Shown here one piece after another: positions 27,229 to 36,155 of a stretch of 64,000 bases of DNA. Position numbers and translations under genes: made by a program. The notes below the pieces were generated by a model. It saw only the letters and a program-made list of their open reading frames with translations. It had not been told where the DNA came from and did not search any database. The number at the start of each line of letters is the position of its first letter. Position 1 is the first letter of the stretch. This DNA is from CAIKMD01 sp963729935. Its GTDB lineage: Bacteria; Pseudomonadota; Alphaproteobacteria; ATCC43930; CGMCC-115725. The stretch covers positions 310,001-374,000 of the forward strand of contig CAVSPW010000010.1 in NCBI GenBank assembly GCA_963729935.1, read 5' to 3'.

Positions 27229-28059
27229 ATGGACGATGCGGCGGGAAAGGTTCAAGCCCATTATGGCCGCGGCGGTCTGATGGACCGAATCGTTGCGGCG
27301 CTCCAAGAGGCCGGAATCGATCCCGAGAAGCCCCGCTATCAGGATCTCTTTCCCTTCGACCAATTGCACAGCGTGGGGATCGTCGCCACCCGGGATCACG
27401 CCGAGCGCGCGGGCCTTCGCCCCGGCATGCAGGTGCTCGATCTGGGCTGCGGCGTCGGCGGCTCTTCGCGGTATCTCGCGGCGGAGCGCCAATGCCGCGT
27501 CACCGGCATCGATCTGACGGCGGAATTCATCGAGGTCGCGCGCGAGCTCACGCGCCGTTGCGGCCTCGCCGCCCGGATCGCGTTCCGCGAGGCCGACGCG
27601 CTCTCCCTGCCCTTCCCCGATGAGAGCTTCGACCATGTCTGGTGCCATAACGTCACCATGAACATCCCCGACAAGAAGGGGCTGGCGGCCGAGGTCGCGC
27701 GGGTGTTGAAGCGCGGCGCATGCTTTTCCTGCGTCGAGGTCGCGCAAGGCCCGGCGGGCGCGCCCAGCTTCCCGGTGCCCTGGGCCATGGATGCGTCAAC
27801 GAGCTTCCTCGCCACGCCCGAAGAGATGCGCGCGGCGATCGAGGCGGCGGGGTTGCGGATCGTTCAGCAGCTCGACATCACGCCATCGACTCTCGCCTAT
27901 GCCAAGGACACCGCCGAGCGCGTGGCGCGCGGCGAGGCGCCGCCGCTGCGCAACGCCGCCGTCATGGGCGAGGATTTCGCGACGCGCGTGCGCAACTCCT
28001 CGATCGGCTTCGCGGAGCGCAAGCTCCTCGATCAGTTCATCCTCGCCGAGCGGCCGTGA
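27229..28059 (+). CDS. SAM-dependent methyltransferase
   Basis: The ATG at 27229 follows GGGGAGAGGGCGCG. An in-frame ATG at 27202 is less well placed. The 276-residue protein has motif I MQVLDLGCGVGGSSRYLA, the acidic end of strand 2 (VTGIDLTAEFI), motif II EADALSLPFPDESFDHVWC and motif III AEVARVLKRGACF. It resembles the class I small-molecule methyltransferases near tocopherol, sterol and sarcosine methylation. The substrate is unknown. Confidence 0.88.
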   Translation: MDDAAGKVQAHYGRGGLMDRIVAALQEAGIDPEKPRYQDLFPFDQLHSVGIVATRDHAERAGLRPGMQVLDLGCGVGGSSRYLAAERQCRVTGIDLTAEFIEVARELTRRCGLAARIAFREADALSLPFPDESFDHVWCHNVTMNIPDKKGLAAEVARVLKRGACFSCVEVAQGPAGAPSFPVPWAMDASTSFLATPEEMRAAIEAAGLRIVQQLDITPSTLAYAKDTAERVARGEAPPLRNAAVMGEDFATRVRNSSIGFAERKLLDQFILAERP

Positions 28060-28186
28060 AACGCCAAACGCGCGCAGCGCGCGTCGCCGGTTGCCTGCAG
28101 AATGAAGCGGCCTCGAGGGGCGCCGGGCGGCGAAACCGCGGCGATCCCCGAAGCGGCAAATCGATCCTCGCCTGTCTCGCGAGCGA

Positions 28187-29110
28187 TCAGTTCCAATAGG
28201 GCGAGAACTGCGTCGCCACGACGTCTTCATAGCTCACCGCGCCTTTGAGAAGGCCCATTTGGCGCTGGAACTTCGTCATCCCGTCGACGAAGTCCCGGCT
28301 GATCGCGGCGCTATAGAAAGGCAGGTCGCGCCGCACCACATCGGCGATGAGTTCGGCTTCTTCCGCCGGGAAGAGCTTGCGGCCGACCTTGGTGGCAAGG
28401 CCGATGTCCTTCTTCAAGGCTTCCTGGGTCTTCACCAGCGCCCGCAGGGCCGCCGCGACCGCATCGGGATCGCGCGCGATCACCGCATCGGAGGTGATGA
28501 GCGCCGGCATCGTGTAATGGATCGCGCCGGGCGGCCCGTCGCCGCGCCGCGCGTCGATCACCATCGTGCCCGCGCCCGAGCGCACCGCCACTTCCGCACC
28601 CATGCCATTGGCCCAGAAGCCGTCGATGAGACCCGCCTGCAAGGCCTTGGCCGCCGCCACCCCGAAATTCTTGTTCTCGCCGAGGAAAGCGCCGGGCACC
28701 GGGCCGATCGTCACCTTGTCGCGCTCGATATCGATGCCGGATTCGACGAGCAGCCGCTTGAGGCCGAGTTCCACCAGAGGCGCGGCGCCGATCTTGAGCC
28801 CCTTGATCGCTTCGATATCGCCCTGCTTTGCGTTCAAATCCGAGCGCAGGATCAGGAACCAGTACATGTTCTGCGCCAGCGCGCCGATCAGCTTGCCGCC
28901 TTTCCATTCCGGAAACGCATGCGGCACGCTATGGGCCGAACCGCCGACGAAATCGATGCCGCCGTCGCGCAGCACTTCCAAGGTCTTGTCGACCGGAAAG
29001 ATGAGCTCGAGCTCCATGTCGAGGCCCTCATCCTTGAAGAAGCCCAACTCGACCGCCGCGGCGGCCGGGAAGTAGGAATTCGAGATCAGGTCAGGAATAG
29101 CGATTTTCAT
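28187..29110 (-). CDS. ABC-type solute-binding protein (NMT1-like), no signal peptide
   Basis: The 307-residue protein is a type 2 periplasmic binding protein fold (MKIAIPDLISNSYFPAAAAVELGFF, GGIDFVGGSAHSVPHAF, IKGLKIGAAPLVEL). It begins directly at the first strand. GGGAGAAGAATGA precedes the ATG and I see no upstream in-frame signal sequence. A cytoplasmic ligand sensor or a leaderless copy is possible. No permease genes are nearby. It is probably in one transcript with the flavin monooxygenase gene upstream. Confidence 0.82.
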   Translation of the reverse strand: MKIAIPDLISNSYFPAAAAVELGFFKDEGLDMELELIFPVDKTLEVLRDGGIDFVGGSAHSVPHAFPEWKGGKLIGALAQNMYWFLILRSDLNAKQGDIEAIKGLKIGAAPLVELGLKRLLVESGIDIERDKVTIGPVPGAFLGENKNFGVAAAKALQAGLIDGFWANGMGAEVAVRSGAGTMVIDARRGDGPPGAIHYTMPALITSDAVIARDPDAVAAALRALVKTQEALKKDIGLATKVGRKLFPAEEAELIADVVRRDLPFYSAAISRDFVDGMTKFQRQMGLLKGAVSYEDVVATQFSPYWN

Positions 29111-29202
29111 TCATTCTTCTCCCGTGAAGGCCGGCCGGCGCGCGCCGGCCGCGATATTACCCGGAATAGGTCCGATGCCAGCCGCAAACCTGCCCCCGCG
29201 GC

Positions 29203-30411
29203 CTATGGGATCGACAGCGAGCGCCGAAAGCCGTCGATCATCGCGACCCGCTTGAGATAGGCGCGCAGCCGCGCCCGGTCGGCGACGATGTCGCGCAATT
29301 CCCGATGGAACTTTGCCCGCTCGGCCGGATCCTTCTGCTCGATGTTCTTCTTGTTCTCGATCGTCTGGCGTTGGAGATATTCCTGCGCCACGGTTCGCCG
29401 CTGCCGGTCGTACAGATCGAACAGGTCTTCGCTCTCGCCGTCGAACCAGACGCGTTTGAGTTTGTCGGCCAGGTTGAAGGCGTCGTGGAAGCCGAAATTC
29501 ATGCCCATGCCGCCGAGCGGATTGTTGATATGCGCGGCGTCGCCGGCGATCAGCATGCGCCCGTCGCGATAGCATGAGGCGACGCGCTGATGCACGTCAT
29601 AGAGATTGCGATGGACCACGTCGTAATCGCCGCTCTTCGGGTGAAAGCCCTGGATGCGCCGCTGCACCGCGGCTTCATCGAAAATCGCCTCGACCGGCGC
29701 GTCGGCGTCGACGGGCAGGACGACGCGCCAAATGCCCTTTTCGTCCTGGCCGGGCACCTTGAACAAGGCGCACCATTCATCGGGATCGGCGATGTAATTG
29801 GTGAGCGCATAACCGGCCTCGGCAAAATCATAACGTGTGCTCAACACGAGGAAGCGCTCGGGATAGGTGAAGCCCTGGAAATCCACCTTCATCGACTTGC
29901 GCACCTGGCTGCGCCCGCCGTCGCAGCCGATGATGTAGCGGGCGCGCATCGTGGTCTCACCCGAGGGCGTGGCGACCGTCGCCGTCACGCCGTCGGCGTC
30001 TTGTTCCACCTGGGAAACGCGATGCTGCTGCAGGATAGCGTGATTCGCGTAATCCTTGAGCATGTCGCGCAAAATGTAGCAGATTTTGTGCTGCTCCAGC
30101 ATCAGGCGGTAGGGGAACGGCGTGTCCTCGGCCAGCACGCCGAGGTCGAAATCCGCGACCACGCCCGTCTTGCGGTCCCGGTAGTGGTAGTTGCGCACGA
30201 TGTAGCCGCGCTCCAAGAGAGTTTTGGTCACGCCGATTGCGTCGAAAAGCTCCAAGCTCGGCGGGTGGATCGTGCCGGCGCGCGGATCGTCGAAAATCTT
30301 GTCGCCGGCTTCGAGCATGACGAAGGGGATGCCGAGCCGGGCGAGGATCAACGCCGTCGTATAACCGATCGGGCCACCCCCGACGATCAGCACGCGATCG
30401 GTCAGCGACAT
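29203..30411 (-). CDS. FAD-dependent aromatic monooxygenase
   Basis: The ATG at 30409-30411 follows GGAGGGAC. The 402-residue protein has the group A flavin monooxygenase motifs: GGGPIGYTTALILARLG (FAD dinucleotide fold), the middle motif around RYIIGCDGGRSQVRKSM (DG), and GDAAHINNPLGGMGMNFGFH (GD). Such enzymes hydroxylate phenols or hydroxypyridines using NAD(P)H and O2. The divergent maleate-isomerase-like gene suggests a pyridine or nicotinate-type pathway, but no ring-opening dioxygenase is seen nearby. Confidence 0.9.
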   Translation of the reverse strand: MSLTDRVLIVGGGPIGYTTALILARLGIPFVMLEAGDKIFDDPRAGTIHPPSLELFDAIGVTKTLLERGYIVRNYHYRDRKTGVVADFDLGVLAEDTPFPYRLMLEQHKICYILRDMLKDYANHAILQQHRVSQVEQDADGVTATVATPSGETTMRARYIIGCDGGRSQVRKSMKVDFQGFTYPERFLVLSTRYDFAEAGYALTNYIADPDEWCALFKVPGQDEKGIWRVVLPVDADAPVEAIFDEAAVQRRIQGFHPKSGDYDVVHRNLYDVHQRVASCYRDGRMLIAGDAAHINNPLGGMGMNFGFHDAFNLADKLKRVWFDGESEDLFDLYDRQRRTVAQEYLQRQTIENKKNIEQKDPAERAKFHRELRDIVADRARLRAYLKRVAMIDGFRRSLSIP

Positions 30412-30448
30412 CGTCCCTCCTGTTGTATTTGCCGGCAAGCCGCATACT

Positions 30449-31291
30449 ATGACGGAGCGAAGAAATCAAAATCCGTGCCAAGACGGCAAGCCAAGGAGAG
30501 GTGCGATCAGCCAGCCCGTCGGCAAACGGACCAAAGCCCAGGCGCCGTGGATCGGCATCCGCGCCCGCATCGGCGTGATCATTCCTTCGACGAATATCGG
30601 CGTCGAACACGACTGCCAGCGCATCCTTCCCGAGGGCGTGAGCTGGCATTTCGGGCGCTTCTGGGTGGAACAGCCGGATCTTTCGAGCGACCGCATGTTC
30701 CTCGCCTTCATCGAGGCCATTCGCAAGACGATCCCGCATGCGATGCGCGACATCATGACCTGCGAGCCGAGCCATATCATGATGGGCATGTCCGCCGAAA
30801 CCTTCTGGGGCGGGCTCGAAGGCAATGCCGAGTTCGAGCAGCGCCTGCGCGAATATATCGGCCCCGATATGGGCCTCACCAGCGGCGCGGCCGCGCTGCG
30901 CGGCGCGCTCGACAAATTCGGCGCCAAGCGCGTCGCCGCCCTCACGCCCTATCAGCCGATCGGCGACGCACAGGTGCGCCGCTTTCTGGAAGAATCGGGC
31001 TACGAGGTCACCAAGGTCGTCGGCCTGAAATGCGACAGCGCGACCTCGATCGCGCACACGCCGCAGAAGGAAGTGATCGACGCCGTCGTCAACGAGCTCG
31101 ATGGCGAGGATGTGGACGCCATCGTGCAGGCCGGAACCAATCTTTCGGCGATGAACATCTTCCCGACCTTGGAACACCAGCTCGGCAAGCCGGTCATCCC
31201 GATCAATGTGGCGACGATCTGGCATGCCTTGCGCGCCCAGGGCATCGACGACCGCTTTCACGGCAAGGGCTGGCTTCTCGAACGCTTCTGA
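30449..31291 (+). CDS. Maleate isomerase / Asp-Glu racemase-fold protein without the usual cysteines
   Basis: The 280-residue protein has the family layout: IGVIIPSTNIGVEHD at the N-terminus, LTSGAAALRGALDKFGAKRVAALTPY in the middle, and AGTNLSAMNIFPTLEHQLGKPVIPIN near the end. In maleate isomerases the two catalytic cysteines lie in GCTS- and SCTN-type motifs. Here these read MGMSAE and QAGTNL, so both are replaced (Met and Gly). The first 20 codons are unlike the family. A strong AGGAGAGG lies before an in-frame ATC codon at 30506, so the true start is uncertain. Confidence 0.77.
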   Translation: MTERRNQNPCQDGKPRRGAISQPVGKRTKAQAPWIGIRARIGVIIPSTNIGVEHDCQRILPEGVSWHFGRFWVEQPDLSSDRMFLAFIEAIRKTIPHAMRDIMTCEPSHIMMGMSAETFWGGLEGNAEFEQRLREYIGPDMGLTSGAAALRGALDKFGAKRVAALTPYQPIGDAQVRRFLEESGYEVTKVVGLKCDSATSIAHTPQKEVIDAVVNELDGEDVDAIVQAGTNLSAMNIFPTLEHQLGKPVIPINVATIWHALRAQGIDDRFHGKGWLLERF

Positions 31292-31486
31292 TCCCGAAGG
31301 CGCTGTCGTCGCTCGGTTCCGCGATGCTTTGGCGGCGCCGCGTGCCCCGGTCCTGCACGCCTCTCAATATTGGCTTCTGCGACCACCAATGCCGGCTCTC
31401 ATATGGCGCAGCCGCAGCATGGCGCCGAGCGCGCCCATGGCCTGCGCCGTCGTATTGAGCTCCAACGTCCTCGCAAGGAGCGTTGC

Positions 31487-31593
31487 CTAGAGCGTTTTCG
31501 AGCGAAGTGGATACCGGTTCGCGTGAAGGAAACGCGACAAAACAAAAAGCGAGAGCCCCGGCTTTGATTCCATCAAAGCCGGAAAGGCTCTAG
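31487..31593 (-). repeat. Dispersed 105-bp palindromic repeat, copy B
   Basis: Reverse-complement copy of 13931-14035, with one internal base difference. It begins CTAGAGCGTTTTCGAGCG on the plus strand and ends with the CGGCTTTG hairpin and CTCTAG. It lies 195 bp after the maleate-isomerase-like gene. Confidence 0.86.
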
Positions 31594-32060
31594 GCCATGC
31601 CACGTCCCTGATTGTGCGAGGCGGCCAAACTAATAATGTGTCGAACGGTCGGTGCCACCTGACAGGCCGCTGAAAAGCGATTTCGAGAGTCCACCAACGC
31701 AGGATCGATCCGCCGCCGGTTCGCGCGCAAGGTTGATTGGCAGCGAGCATCCTGATGATTCTTTTCTGCCCCCTTGTCGCGTCGCTTCGAGTTTTTCAGT
31801 ATATGGCTAATCGTTAGTCGGACATATCAAAGTACTTTATAAACTAAACGCGCGACATACTGCAATCTAATCTAGACGATACAGAACATATCAAGATTCT
31901 GTGTTCACGATTTCTCGACGATTTCAGAATATATAGGTGCGCCCTCGTAGCCAGGTCGGGACTTTTACGTCGCGGCGTTCCGCCATCGTCGGCTACCAGA
32001 GTATCTCAGTTTCCATCGCGCAAGCGCCGGCGCCGATCCACAATGTCAGGAGAACATGAA
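31594..32060. other. AT-rich gene-free stretch
   Basis: This region has a much lower GC content than its surroundings (around 31790-31940). I see no gene with a credible start and no tRNA or clear box. It must contain the promoter of the secreted protein at 32061. Confidence 0.45.
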
Positions 32061-32372
32061 ATGAATAAGTCGTTGCTTGCCTTCGCCCTTGCCCTCGGGC
32101 TTTCGACCGGCCTCGCCGCTACCGCGCGCGCCGATGAATCCACGTGGGCGACCCCGTCCGTGCCGCAGCAGACGGCGCAGATGCCGACGCGAGACATGGA
32201 AGCGCGGTCGATCGACGCCTATGAACACAACGTCAACCCGCTCGCGCGTGGCGGCTTGGAGAAGACGGGTCCCTACGACATCGCCGATCTGTTTGTCGGC
32301 ACGGACGGCTACCCGTTGCCGGGCTGGGCTGCCATTGGCTTCGGTAGCGAAGCGGGCGGCGGCGACGAATAA
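32061..32372 (+). CDS. Small secreted protein of unknown function
   Basis: The ATG at 32061 follows AGGAGAAC and gives 103 residues with a clear signal peptide (MNKSLLAFALALGLSTGLAA, cleavage near ARA-DES). The mature part is polar with a conserved-looking core RSIDAYEHNVNPLARGGLEK and ends with Gly and acidic residues. There are no cysteines. I do not recognise a family. A strong GC hairpin follows the stop. Confidence 0.72.
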   Translation: MNKSLLAFALALGLSTGLAATARADESTWATPSVPQQTAQMPTRDMEARSIDAYEHNVNPLARGGLEKTGPYDIADLFVGTDGYPLPGWAAIGFGSEAGGGDE

Positions 32373-32392
32373 GCGCCGTTAGCACGCGAGTC

Positions 32393-32418
32393 ACCGCGCC
32401 GCCTTCGGGCGGCGCGGT
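32393..32418 (+). terminator. GC-rich terminator hairpin
   Basis: ACCGCGCCGCC and GGCGGCGCGGT form an 11-bp stem with a TTCG loop, 21 bp after the stop of the secreted protein gene. Only a weak T-rich tail (TTCGACTTTCATT) follows. Confidence 0.65.
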
Positions 32419-32740
32419 TCGACTTTCATTAGGCCCCCTCGCCGCGGCCGCCTTCGCGATCCTCCGGGCCTTCGCGCTGACCACGACCCTTCCATTCTCA
32501 TGAGACTGCCGAAAACTCGTCGGGGCGGTCGGATGAACGCGCTGTCGGGCGTCGCGATGTCTGGCGATCACGCCGGAACGTCGACCGACCCGTACCGCGC
32601 AAAGTTCAAAACGACCTCGTCGGCGAATTCTTCAGCATCCCGCTCATCGAGCATTCCCATCCTCTAACCGCAGAGGGATGAGACGGACGACCGCGAGCCG
32701 CGCATCCCGAAACATCGTTTGCCGCTCGGGGCGCGGCCCA

Positions 32741-32908
32741 AAGCGTTTTCATGCGCGTCACGCCCGGATTACCATCGCCCGGGTGTGGAGGAGGATGCTC
32801 CTCGCGGCACCGGCGCCGTTCGAGGCCCTCACCTGAACCTTGGGAAGTCGTCTTAGGAGATTTTTTCCCTAACCGCCCGTGGATCGTGTTCGCGTCGATC
32901 GGCGGCTT
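32741..32908 (+). pseudogene. Truncated 5' copy of the MFS transporter gene
   Basis: This stretch aligns with 36506-36676, the leader and first codons of the MFS transporter. It encodes VVLGDFFPNRPWIVFASIGG against VVVGDFFRNRWWIVFASICG. The GTG start has become TTA, and similarity ends abruptly after CGGCTT. The end of the fragment overlaps the 3' end of the small gene on the other strand (32853-33038). Confidence 0.7.
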
Positions 32909-33038
32909 CGGCTTCCAGCGCGAGGCAGAGCGCTTCTTCGGCAAAGAGGCGCTTGATGAAAGGATCGAATGCCTTTCGGCCGGCCTTTCTGAATTGCTGC
33001 GACAGCTTGCGAAGCCGCTTGGGGCTGAGATCGGACAT
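32853..33038 (-). CDS. Small basic helical protein
   Basis: A 61-residue protein begins 2 bp after the stop of the next upstream small gene, so it is probably co-translated. It is basic and helical (MSDLSPKRLRKLSQQFRKAG, then AFDPFIKRLFAEEALCLALE). Its last codons come from the antisense of the MFS fragment, so its C-terminus may have been replaced when that fragment arrived. The function is unknown. Confidence 0.5.
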   Translation of the reverse strand: MSDLSPKRLRKLSQQFRKAGRKAFDPFIKRLFAEEALCLALEAEAADRREHDPRAVREKIS

Positions 33039-33040
33039 GA

Positions 33041-33193
33041 TCAGTCGCGCTTTTCCATTCCATCGAGTTCCTTGAGGCTCGCCTCTTCCTGGCCGAGCAA
33101 GCGCTCGATTTCGCGGCGGCGGCCCGGGTCGATGTTGTGGCGCAGTAATTCGCGAAAGCGCGCGATGTTCTGCTCAATGACCCATCGGTCCAT
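33041..33193 (-). CDS. Very small helical protein (N-x3-FR-LL family)
   Basis: The ATG at 33191-33193 follows GGAAAGGGG and gives 50 residues. The pattern EQNIARFRELLRHNID, then RRREIERLLGQEEASLKEL is shared with the 54-residue protein at 42360-42524 (MNVDHYRALLKLEMKDDKRS, then IERLLAEAKADL). Proteins like this are frequent and uncharacterised in alphaproteobacteria. They are too short for an enzyme and may be a two-helix regulator or adaptor. Confidence 0.6.
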   Translation of the reverse strand: MDRWVIEQNIARFRELLRHNIDPGRRREIERLLGQEEASLKELDGMEKRD

Positions 33194-33837
33194 CGGCCCC
33201 TTTCCTCCCTTTGCCCTTTGGGGGAATTGCACCCTTGAGGCTTCCGCTCCGCCGTCGAGCCAGCACAGCGTCCCCGATCTTCCGCTCGGTTCGCCCGCCT
33301 GCCGCTGTTCGCGGCCGTGAATTGCCGTCGGGTCGCTGCATTCTCTGCGACTGGCAAAAAAAGCCTCGCCTGAAACCCTATGGCTGGATTGCGCTTCTCG
33401 ACAGGCTCGGATTCTCCCTAGGTATTTCTACCCGGTTGATCGGCGATCGAAGCGGCGCCACGCTATGGACTGGCCCAGCCGCGTGCGCCGGATTGATCAC
33501 GCCACCCGTGTCCTTGATACGCAGGGCTGCGGTGCCTTCGGTGGAACAATCGGCTTCGGCCGGCGTGCCGCTTGGTCGGTCTTGCGCCGCTAACTGGCGC
33601 CTTAAATCAATATTGCGTTTCGGCAGTTCAAGGATCGTTTTTTCAACAGCATCGACCTAACCAGGACACGCATATTCTTGAAACATCTATCCGTCGCCGG
33701 GACCGCGAAGCGCCGTCCGTAGGTACCCGGCTTGTTTATTGTCCCATGCGCCGGAACCGGATTATGGTAGTTGGTAGTGCGGGGATAAGCTTTCGTCGTG
33801 AGGCGAAAGCCCGAGCCGCTCAAACGGAGAGGGAGGC
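33194..33837. other. Gene-free stretch before the kinase
   Basis: I found no convincing gene. Near its right end a small hairpin GCTTTCG/CGAAAGC (around 33789-33810) lies just before the kinase start. GC content is lower than in the flanking genes between 33570 and 33780. Confidence 0.4.
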
Positions 33838-35496
33838 GTGAGCCTCGACGAGCAGGCGTCCTTGGACGACGTCATCATCACGCGGGAACTCGCGCAGCGA
33901 CCGCACCGGCCGCCGGACCACGCGGCCGAAAACGCCGCTCTGGTTGCGTTGGCGCGGTGTTGCTCCAATACGCCGGATGTGATCCTCGACGCCTTGGTCG
34001 ACACGGCTCTCCGGCTCTGCCGCGCCGGAACCGCCGGCATCAGCATGCTCGAAGCGACAAGCGACGGCGGTGAAATCTTCCGATGGTCGGCTCTCGCGGG
34101 CGCCTATGCGGCGCATCGCGGCGGCACGACGCCGCGCGACTTCAGCCCCTGCGGCACATGCCTCGACCGAAATGCGCCTCAACTTTATCTCTACCCGCGG
34201 CGGTACTTCACATATTTCGCCGCTGCCGAACCCCCGCCGGTCGTCGAGGGTTTGGTGATCCCATTCTACGTGCGCAATCGGCCGCTCGGCACGATCTGGA
34301 TCGTTTCGCATGACGAGCGGAGCCGCTTCGACAGCGAAGACCTTCGGATCATGACCAGCCTCGCCGAATTCACCGGCGCGGGATGGTCTATTTTTTCGGG
34401 GTTCGCGAGCATCGTCGAGAACTCTCAGGATGCGATCATCGGCGAGAGCTTGGACGGCACCGTCACGAGCTGGAATAAGGCCGCAGAGGAGATGCTCGGC
34501 TATTCCGCCGGGGAAATCCTCGGACGGCCGATCGCCTTGCTGTTCCCGCCGGACCGGATCGCGGAGGAAGAGCAGATCCTGGCACGGCTGCGCCGCGGCG
34601 AGCGCGTCGAGCATTTCGAGACGATTCGCCGCCGCAAGGAGGGGAACGATATCCACGTCTCTCTTTCCATTTCGCTCATCCGCAATCTTGCCGGCGAGAT
34701 CATCGGCGCCTCGAAGATCGCGCGGGATATCTCGGAACAGAAGCTCACCCGAGCGCGCCTCGAAGAGGTCCAATCGCAGCTGCTCCATGTCTCGCGGCTG
34801 AGCACGATGGGCCAGATGGCTTCGAGCCTCGCGCATGAACTCAACCAGCCTTTGACCGCGGTGAGGAGTTATGTCTCGACCCTGCAGCTGCTGGCCGGCG
34901 CGTCGCAGCTGGAGCGGGAGCAGATCGGCGAGATCGCCACGCGCGCCGACGAGCAGGCCGCGCGCGCGGGCACCGTCATTCGCCATCTGCGGGAGTTCGT
35001 CGCCAAGGGAGAGACCGAACGGCGGCTGGAAGACGTCAATAGCGTCGTCGAGGAAGCGGCCCATTTCGCCTTGATCGAGGCCAAGCACAAGGACATACGG
35101 ATATTTATCCGGCTTGGCGAGGACCTGCCGCCGGCGCTCATCGATCGGATCCAGATGCAGCAGGTCGTCGTCAACCTCATACGCAACGCGCTGGAGGCGA
35201 TGGAGGGAATAGAGCCGCGGCAGTTGACGATCTCGACCGCGCGGCTTCGCCAAACCGAGGCGATCGAGATCGCGGTCGCCGACACGGGCCCGGGCATCGC
35301 GCCCGAGATTGCGGCTCGGTTGTTCCAGCCTTTCGTAACCAGCAAGAGATCGGGGATGGGTCTCGGCCTTTCGATCTGCCGCGAGATCGTCGAAGCGCAT
35401 GGCGGACGTCTCTCGGCGGCTTCCAACGCGCCGAGTGGCTCGGTGTTCTCGGTGATGCTGCCCTTGCCGGACCCGGAGGCGGGCGATGGCACCTAA
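33838..35496 (+). CDS. GAF-PAS sensor histidine kinase, FixL-like
   Basis: The GTG start follows GGAGG and gives 552 residues. Residues about 30-185 form a GAF domain with a CGTC motif (FSPCGTCLD). Residues 190-300 form a PAS domain (ENSQDAIIGESLDGTVTSW, then GYSAGEILGR). The kinase core follows, with phosphorylated His333 in LAHELNQPLTA, then the ATPase motifs NLIRNALEAM, DTGPGIAPE and GMGLGLSIC. The H-box is of the FixL type, but in the PAS domain the heme-histidine region reads PPDRIAEEEQ without His. Direct oxygen sensing by heme is therefore unlikely. It overlaps the response regulator gene by 11 bp. Confidence 0.92.
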   Translation: MSLDEQASLDDVIITRELAQRPHRPPDHAAENAALVALARCCSNTPDVILDALVDTALRLCRAGTAGISMLEATSDGGEIFRWSALAGAYAAHRGGTTPRDFSPCGTCLDRNAPQLYLYPRRYFTYFAAAEPPPVVEGLVIPFYVRNRPLGTIWIVSHDERSRFDSEDLRIMTSLAEFTGAGWSIFSGFASIVENSQDAIIGESLDGTVTSWNKAAEEMLGYSAGEILGRPIALLFPPDRIAEEEQILARLRRGERVEHFETIRRRKEGNDIHVSLSISLIRNLAGEIIGASKIARDISEQKLTRARLEEVQSQLLHVSRLSTMGQMASSLAHELNQPLTAVRSYVSTLQLLAGASQLEREQIGEIATRADEQAARAGTVIRHLREFVAKGETERRLEDVNSVVEEAAHFALIEAKHKDIRIFIRLGEDLPPALIDRIQMQQVVVNLIRNALEAMEGIEPRQLTISTARLRQTEAIEIAVADTGPGIAPEIAARLFQPFVTSKRSGMGLGLSICREIVEAHGGRLSAASNAPSGSVFSVMLPLPDPEAGDGT

Positions 35497-36106
35497 GCCG
35501 AATGTCTATATCGTCGATGACGACGAGCCCGTGCGGCACGCGCTCAGTCTGCTGCTTTTGGCCACCGGCTTCGGCGTGCGCAGCTTCGGCTCGGCGCAGG
35601 ATTTCCTCGTCGACGCGCGCGAGCTCGCTCCCGGCTGCCTCGTCTCCGATGTCCGAATGCCCGGGATCGATGGGTTGGAGCTGACCAAGACGCTGACCGA
35701 GCGCAGCATGCCCTTCCCCGTGGTGCTGATCACCGGTCATGCCGACATGACCATCGCGATGCGCGCCATGAAGGCCGGTGCCGTGGACTTCGTCGAAAAG
35801 CCGTTCTCGCGAGAGACCGTTCTCGAGAGCATTGCGCGGGCTTTGGATCGGCTTGAACGGAGTTGGCACGAGACCGAGACCGTTGAAGAGGCGCGCACGC
35901 ATCTGGCGCTGTTGACCGAGCGCGAGCATCAGGTGCTGCAATGCCTTCTGGCGGGCCAGCCGAACAAGATCATCGCGCACGATCTCGGCATTAGCCGCCG
36001 CACGGTGGAAGGTCATCGCGCGCGCATCATGGATAAAATGCAAGCCCGAAGCCTGTCCCAACTGGTGCGGCTTGCTTTGGCGGCGGGGATCAAGATCGCC
36101 CCGTGA
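35486..36106 (+). CDS. FixJ-family response regulator
   Basis: The 206-residue protein has a receiver domain with VDDDEP near the N-terminus, phospho-acceptor Asp55 in LVSDVRMPG, Thr in LITGHAD and Lys in FVEKPFS. A LuxR-type HTH follows (LTEREHQVLQCLLAGQPNK, DLGISRRTVEGHRARIM). The length and linker match FixJ/TtrR-type regulators. It is coupled to the kinase gene. FixJ proteins typically switch on fixK-type genes, which fits the FixK-like boxes in the window, although no fixK gene is seen here. Confidence 0.92.
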   Translation: MAPKPNVYIVDDDEPVRHALSLLLLATGFGVRSFGSAQDFLVDARELAPGCLVSDVRMPGIDGLELTKTLTERSMPFPVVLITGHADMTIAMRAMKAGAVDFVEKPFSRETVLESIARALDRLERSWHETETVEEARTHLALLTEREHQVLQCLLAGQPNKIIAHDLGISRRTVEGHRARIMDKMQARSLSQLVRLALAAGIKIAP

Positions 36107-36107
36107 T

Positions 36108-36121
36108 ATGATCTAGGTCAA
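36108..36121 (+). promoter_or_regulatory. FixK/FNR-type box after the regulator gene
   Basis: The 14-mer ATGATCTAGGTCAA matches eight of ten conserved positions of TTGAT-N4-ATCAA. Its centre (36114.5) is exactly 41.5 bp before the A of the ATG at 36156. A class II activator site would then put the transcript start on the start codon. Confidence 0.55.
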
Positions 36122-36155
36122 TGCGCCAAGCCGGTTTCTCTTCCAGCCTTGCCGC

